NCBI GenBank assembly: GCA_017848155.1
Contig: JAGAKC010000098.1
Location: 1-6,609, forward strand
Length of the DNA: 6,609 nucleotides
Reading direction: 5' to 3'
From: Oscillospiraceae bacterium
Lineage (GTDB): Bacteria; Bacillota; Clostridia; Oscillospirales; Ruminococcaceae
The notes beneath the pieces are model-generated. The model searched no databases. It saw only the letters and a program-made list of their open reading frames with translations, and had not been told where the DNA came from. Positions 5,395 through 6,609 of this stretch are shown here, one piece after another. A program made the position numbers and the translations under genes. The stretch's first letter is position 1. Every line of letters starts with the position of its first letter.

Positions 5395-6363
5395 ATGTAC
5401 CAATGGCACAGGAACATTCAGGCTATCATCGATGAGATAGACAACTGCATAAGGTCGCAGAACGATGAGGAGCTGACCCTGACGCATCTTGCAAGGAAAA
5501 CAGGTTATTCGGAATTTTATACCTCACGCAGATTCCGTGAGATCTCAGGTATGCAGTTCCGTGATTACCTGCGTTACAGGCGGCTTGCGTTCGCTCTGAA
5601 GGATATCCGTGATACGAAGATGGGCATACTGGAGGTCGCTGTGAAATACGGCTTCTCCTCGCATGAGGCTTTCACCCGTGCGTTCAAGGAAGCATACGGC
5701 ATCACCCCGAGCGATTATCGTCATAAGCCTGTACCTGTCGTCATGCGCACTGTCATCAGACCCTTTGACTGCTATCTTTTAGGCATAGGAGGAACTGGTA
5801 TGTTAAATTCATCAGAGAGCGTAAAGACTTATTTCGTGACTATCCCCGCACACAAATTCCTGCATATCAGGAACTATGAGAGCATAGGCTACTGGGATTT
5901 CTGGCAGAAGCAGAGCCTTATCCCGGGTCAGGACTGTGACACCATCTGCGGACTGCTTGACAGCATCAGCGGAAAGCTTGACGACAACGGCGGAAGCGAG
6001 CCTGACAGCGGAAGCGGTCAGATAATGGCGTATATCAACGAGCCGAACGGCAGGATATGCAGCTGGGGAATACCGCTTGCAGAATGCTACGGAGTACGGC
6101 TTCCTGCCGACTACAGCGGTGAGATACCAGAACAGATGCAGCTTATGGACGTCCCCGAGGGCGAATACATAGTTTTTGAGCACGGTCCGTTCGACTTCGA
6201 GAGCGAAAATGCCATGGTCGAGGAAAAGATCGAAAGAGCCATGAAGGAGTTTGACTACTCCGCAACAGGCTATGAGCTTGACACGTCACAGGGCAGGGTG
6301 TTCTATTTCTACCACGACTGCATAAGGTTCAGGAAATATATCAGACCGGTTAAAAAAGCATAA
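5395..6363 (+). CDS. AraC-family transcriptional regulator with C-terminal GyrI-like effector-binding domain
   Basis: A 322-residue regulator. The DNA-binding domain is N-terminal (about 5-110), with two helix-turn-helix units at about 27-49 (LTLTHLARKTGYSEFYTSRRF) and 76-99 (ILEVAVKYGFSSHEAFTRAF), then the family signature ending YGITPSDYR (101-109). After a linker, residues about 143-318 fit a GyrI-like (SoxS/Rob-associated) small-molecule-binding domain: IPAHKFLHIRNYES (150-163), VPEGEYIVFEHGPF (253-266) and a helix ending near 287. This is the layout of Rob-like regulators, the reverse of classic AraC order. Members often sense lipophilic compounds or drugs and activate export or detoxification genes, but the ligand here is unknown. 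AAGGAAG (5381-5387) lies 7 nt before the ATG. It appears to be monocistronic, with its own promoter and a hairpin right after the stop. Confidence 0.92.
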   Translation: MYQWHRNIQAIIDEIDNCIRSQNDEELTLTHLARKTGYSEFYTSRRFREISGMQFRDYLRYRRLAFALKDIRDTKMGILEVAVKYGFSSHEAFTRAFKEAYGITPSDYRHKPVPVVMRTVIRPFDCYLLGIGGTGMLNSSESVKTYFVTIPAHKFLHIRNYESIGYWDFWQKQSLIPGQDCDTICGLLDSISGKLDDNGGSEPDSGSGQIMAYINEPNGRICSWGIPLAECYGVRLPADYSGEIPEQMQLMDVPEGEYIVFEHGPFDFESENAMVEEKIERAMKEFDYSATGYELDTSQGRVFYFYHDCIRFRKYIRPVKKA

Positions 6364-6367
6364 AAGG

Positions 6368-6396
6368 ACAGGCGTATGAAAAACATACGCCTGTTT
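6368..6396 (+). terminator. Strong hairpin after the AraC-type gene, probable terminator
   Basis: An 11-bp perfect stem, ACAGGCGTATG (6368-6378) with CATACGCCTGT (6384-6394), closes a five-A loop only 4 nt after the stop codon. The following T-run is short (TTT, then GCC), so it is not a textbook terminator, but stem strength and position support that role. On the minus strand the stem is followed by CCTTTTAT, so it could also stop the gene arriving from the right. Confidence 0.72.
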
Positions 6397-6537
6397 GCCG
6401 CTTATGGAGGTGAGGACTTCTGTCCTGCATCGTCTCGTGCCTTGACGAAAGGACGGACCGCATGGCAGTGCCGTTTTGTATATTTGTCCTTTCTGTCATG
6501 CTGTCACGGGGGTTATATTACTATATATCTAATATGC
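6397..6537. other. Intergenic stretch with alternative hairpins
   Basis: No gene is supported. Four short complementary blocks alternate: AGGAC (6413-6417), GTCCT (6422-6426), AGGAC (6450-6454) and GTCCT (6486-6490). Blocks 1-2 form a small hairpin with a 4-nt loop. Blocks 3-4 extend to 8 bp (GAAAGGAC 6447-6454 with GTCCTTTC 6486-6493). Blocks 2-3 can pair instead, with an inner TCGTC (6430-6434) and GACGA (6444-6448). The right end (6511-6537) is AT-rich. Confidence 0.45.
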
Positions 6538-6609
6538 TCAATACTCATGACTGGCTTTTATCTCTGTTTTCATTTCAAACGGTGCAAGGGATATCTCCGC
6601 ACCATCAAG
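6538..6609 (-). CDS. C-terminal end of a protein, possibly a glycoside hydrolase
   Basis: Only the last 23 codons and the TGA stop are visible; the gene enters from the right edge. The tail reads LDGAEISLAPFEMKTEIKAS and ends in HEY. The pattern hydrophobic-x-Leu-x-Pro-Phe-Glu-x-Lys-Thr is common at the extreme C-terminus of several glycoside hydrolases, where it forms the last beta strands of a sandwich domain, with GH38 alpha-mannosidases the closest I can recall. With so little sequence this is a guess. The frame stays open to the edge and its composition is protein-like, but a longer sequence is needed to confirm a gene. Confidence 0.5.
   Translation of the reverse strand, partial: LDGAEISLAPFEMKTEIKASHEY

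Noticed and set aside
6403..6444. Short frame starting ATG GAG GTG at 6404
   Set aside because: It ends after 13 codons and has no ribosome binding site. The GGAGGTGAGG sequence looks like a Shine-Dalgarno site but no gene starts downstream of it on the plus strand.
1..6609. CRISPR array, insertion sequence, prophage or tRNA/rRNA genes
   Set aside because: No regularly spaced repeats, transposase or integrase motifs, terminal inverted repeats, or RNA gene cores were seen on either strand.

Overview
The window looks like chromosomal DNA of a Gram-positive gut or rumen Firmicute of the Clostridia, most like Ruminococcus or a near relative. This is inferred from gene style: purine-rich Shine-Dalgarno sites (AGGAGG, AAAGGA), extended -10 promoters, a secreted protein with an EF-hand segment of the kind seen in Ruminococcus surface proteins, and a cytoplasmic GH27 alpha-galactosidase. 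No ribosomal RNA or other taxonomic marker is present, so the genus is not certain.

Layout. Positions 1-223 (minus) hold the N-terminus of a secreted EF-hand-containing protein that runs off the left edge. Positions 224-674 are a non-coding divergent region with one promoter firing left, one firing right, a hairpin and a tandem 10-bp repeat. Positions 675-2035 (plus) are a two-gene unit: a GH27 alpha-galactosidase followed, through a TGATG stop/start overlap, by a 67-residue protein with two CxxC motifs. A rho-independent terminator follows. Positions 2114-4138 (minus) encode a methyl-accepting chemotaxis protein that converges on that unit. It is divergent from a LysR-type regulator at 4225-5103 (plus), and the two share an 86-bp promoter region whose core is a palindromic -10 box. 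An AT-rich gap of 291 bp follows. An AraC-type regulator with an N-terminal HTH and a C-terminal GyrI-like ligand domain then occupies 5395-6363 (plus) and ends in a strong hairpin. Positions 6397-6537 are non-coding with several mutually exclusive inverted repeats. Positions 6538-6609 (minus) hold the last 23 codons of a protein whose tail resembles those of glycoside hydrolases.

How the genes may work together. The alpha-galactosidase would release galactose from imported alpha-galactosides in the cytoplasm; no transporter or dedicated sugar regulator is in view. The LysR regulator is best placed to control itself and the divergent chemoreceptor. The AraC/GyrI protein looks like a free-standing ligand-responsive regulator with no obvious target in the window.

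I did not find a clear previously undescribed multi-gene system. The points most worth a second look are the small CxxC protein coupled to the glycosidase, the palindromic shared promoter between the receptor and the LysR gene, and the repeat and hairpin elements in the non-coding regions.
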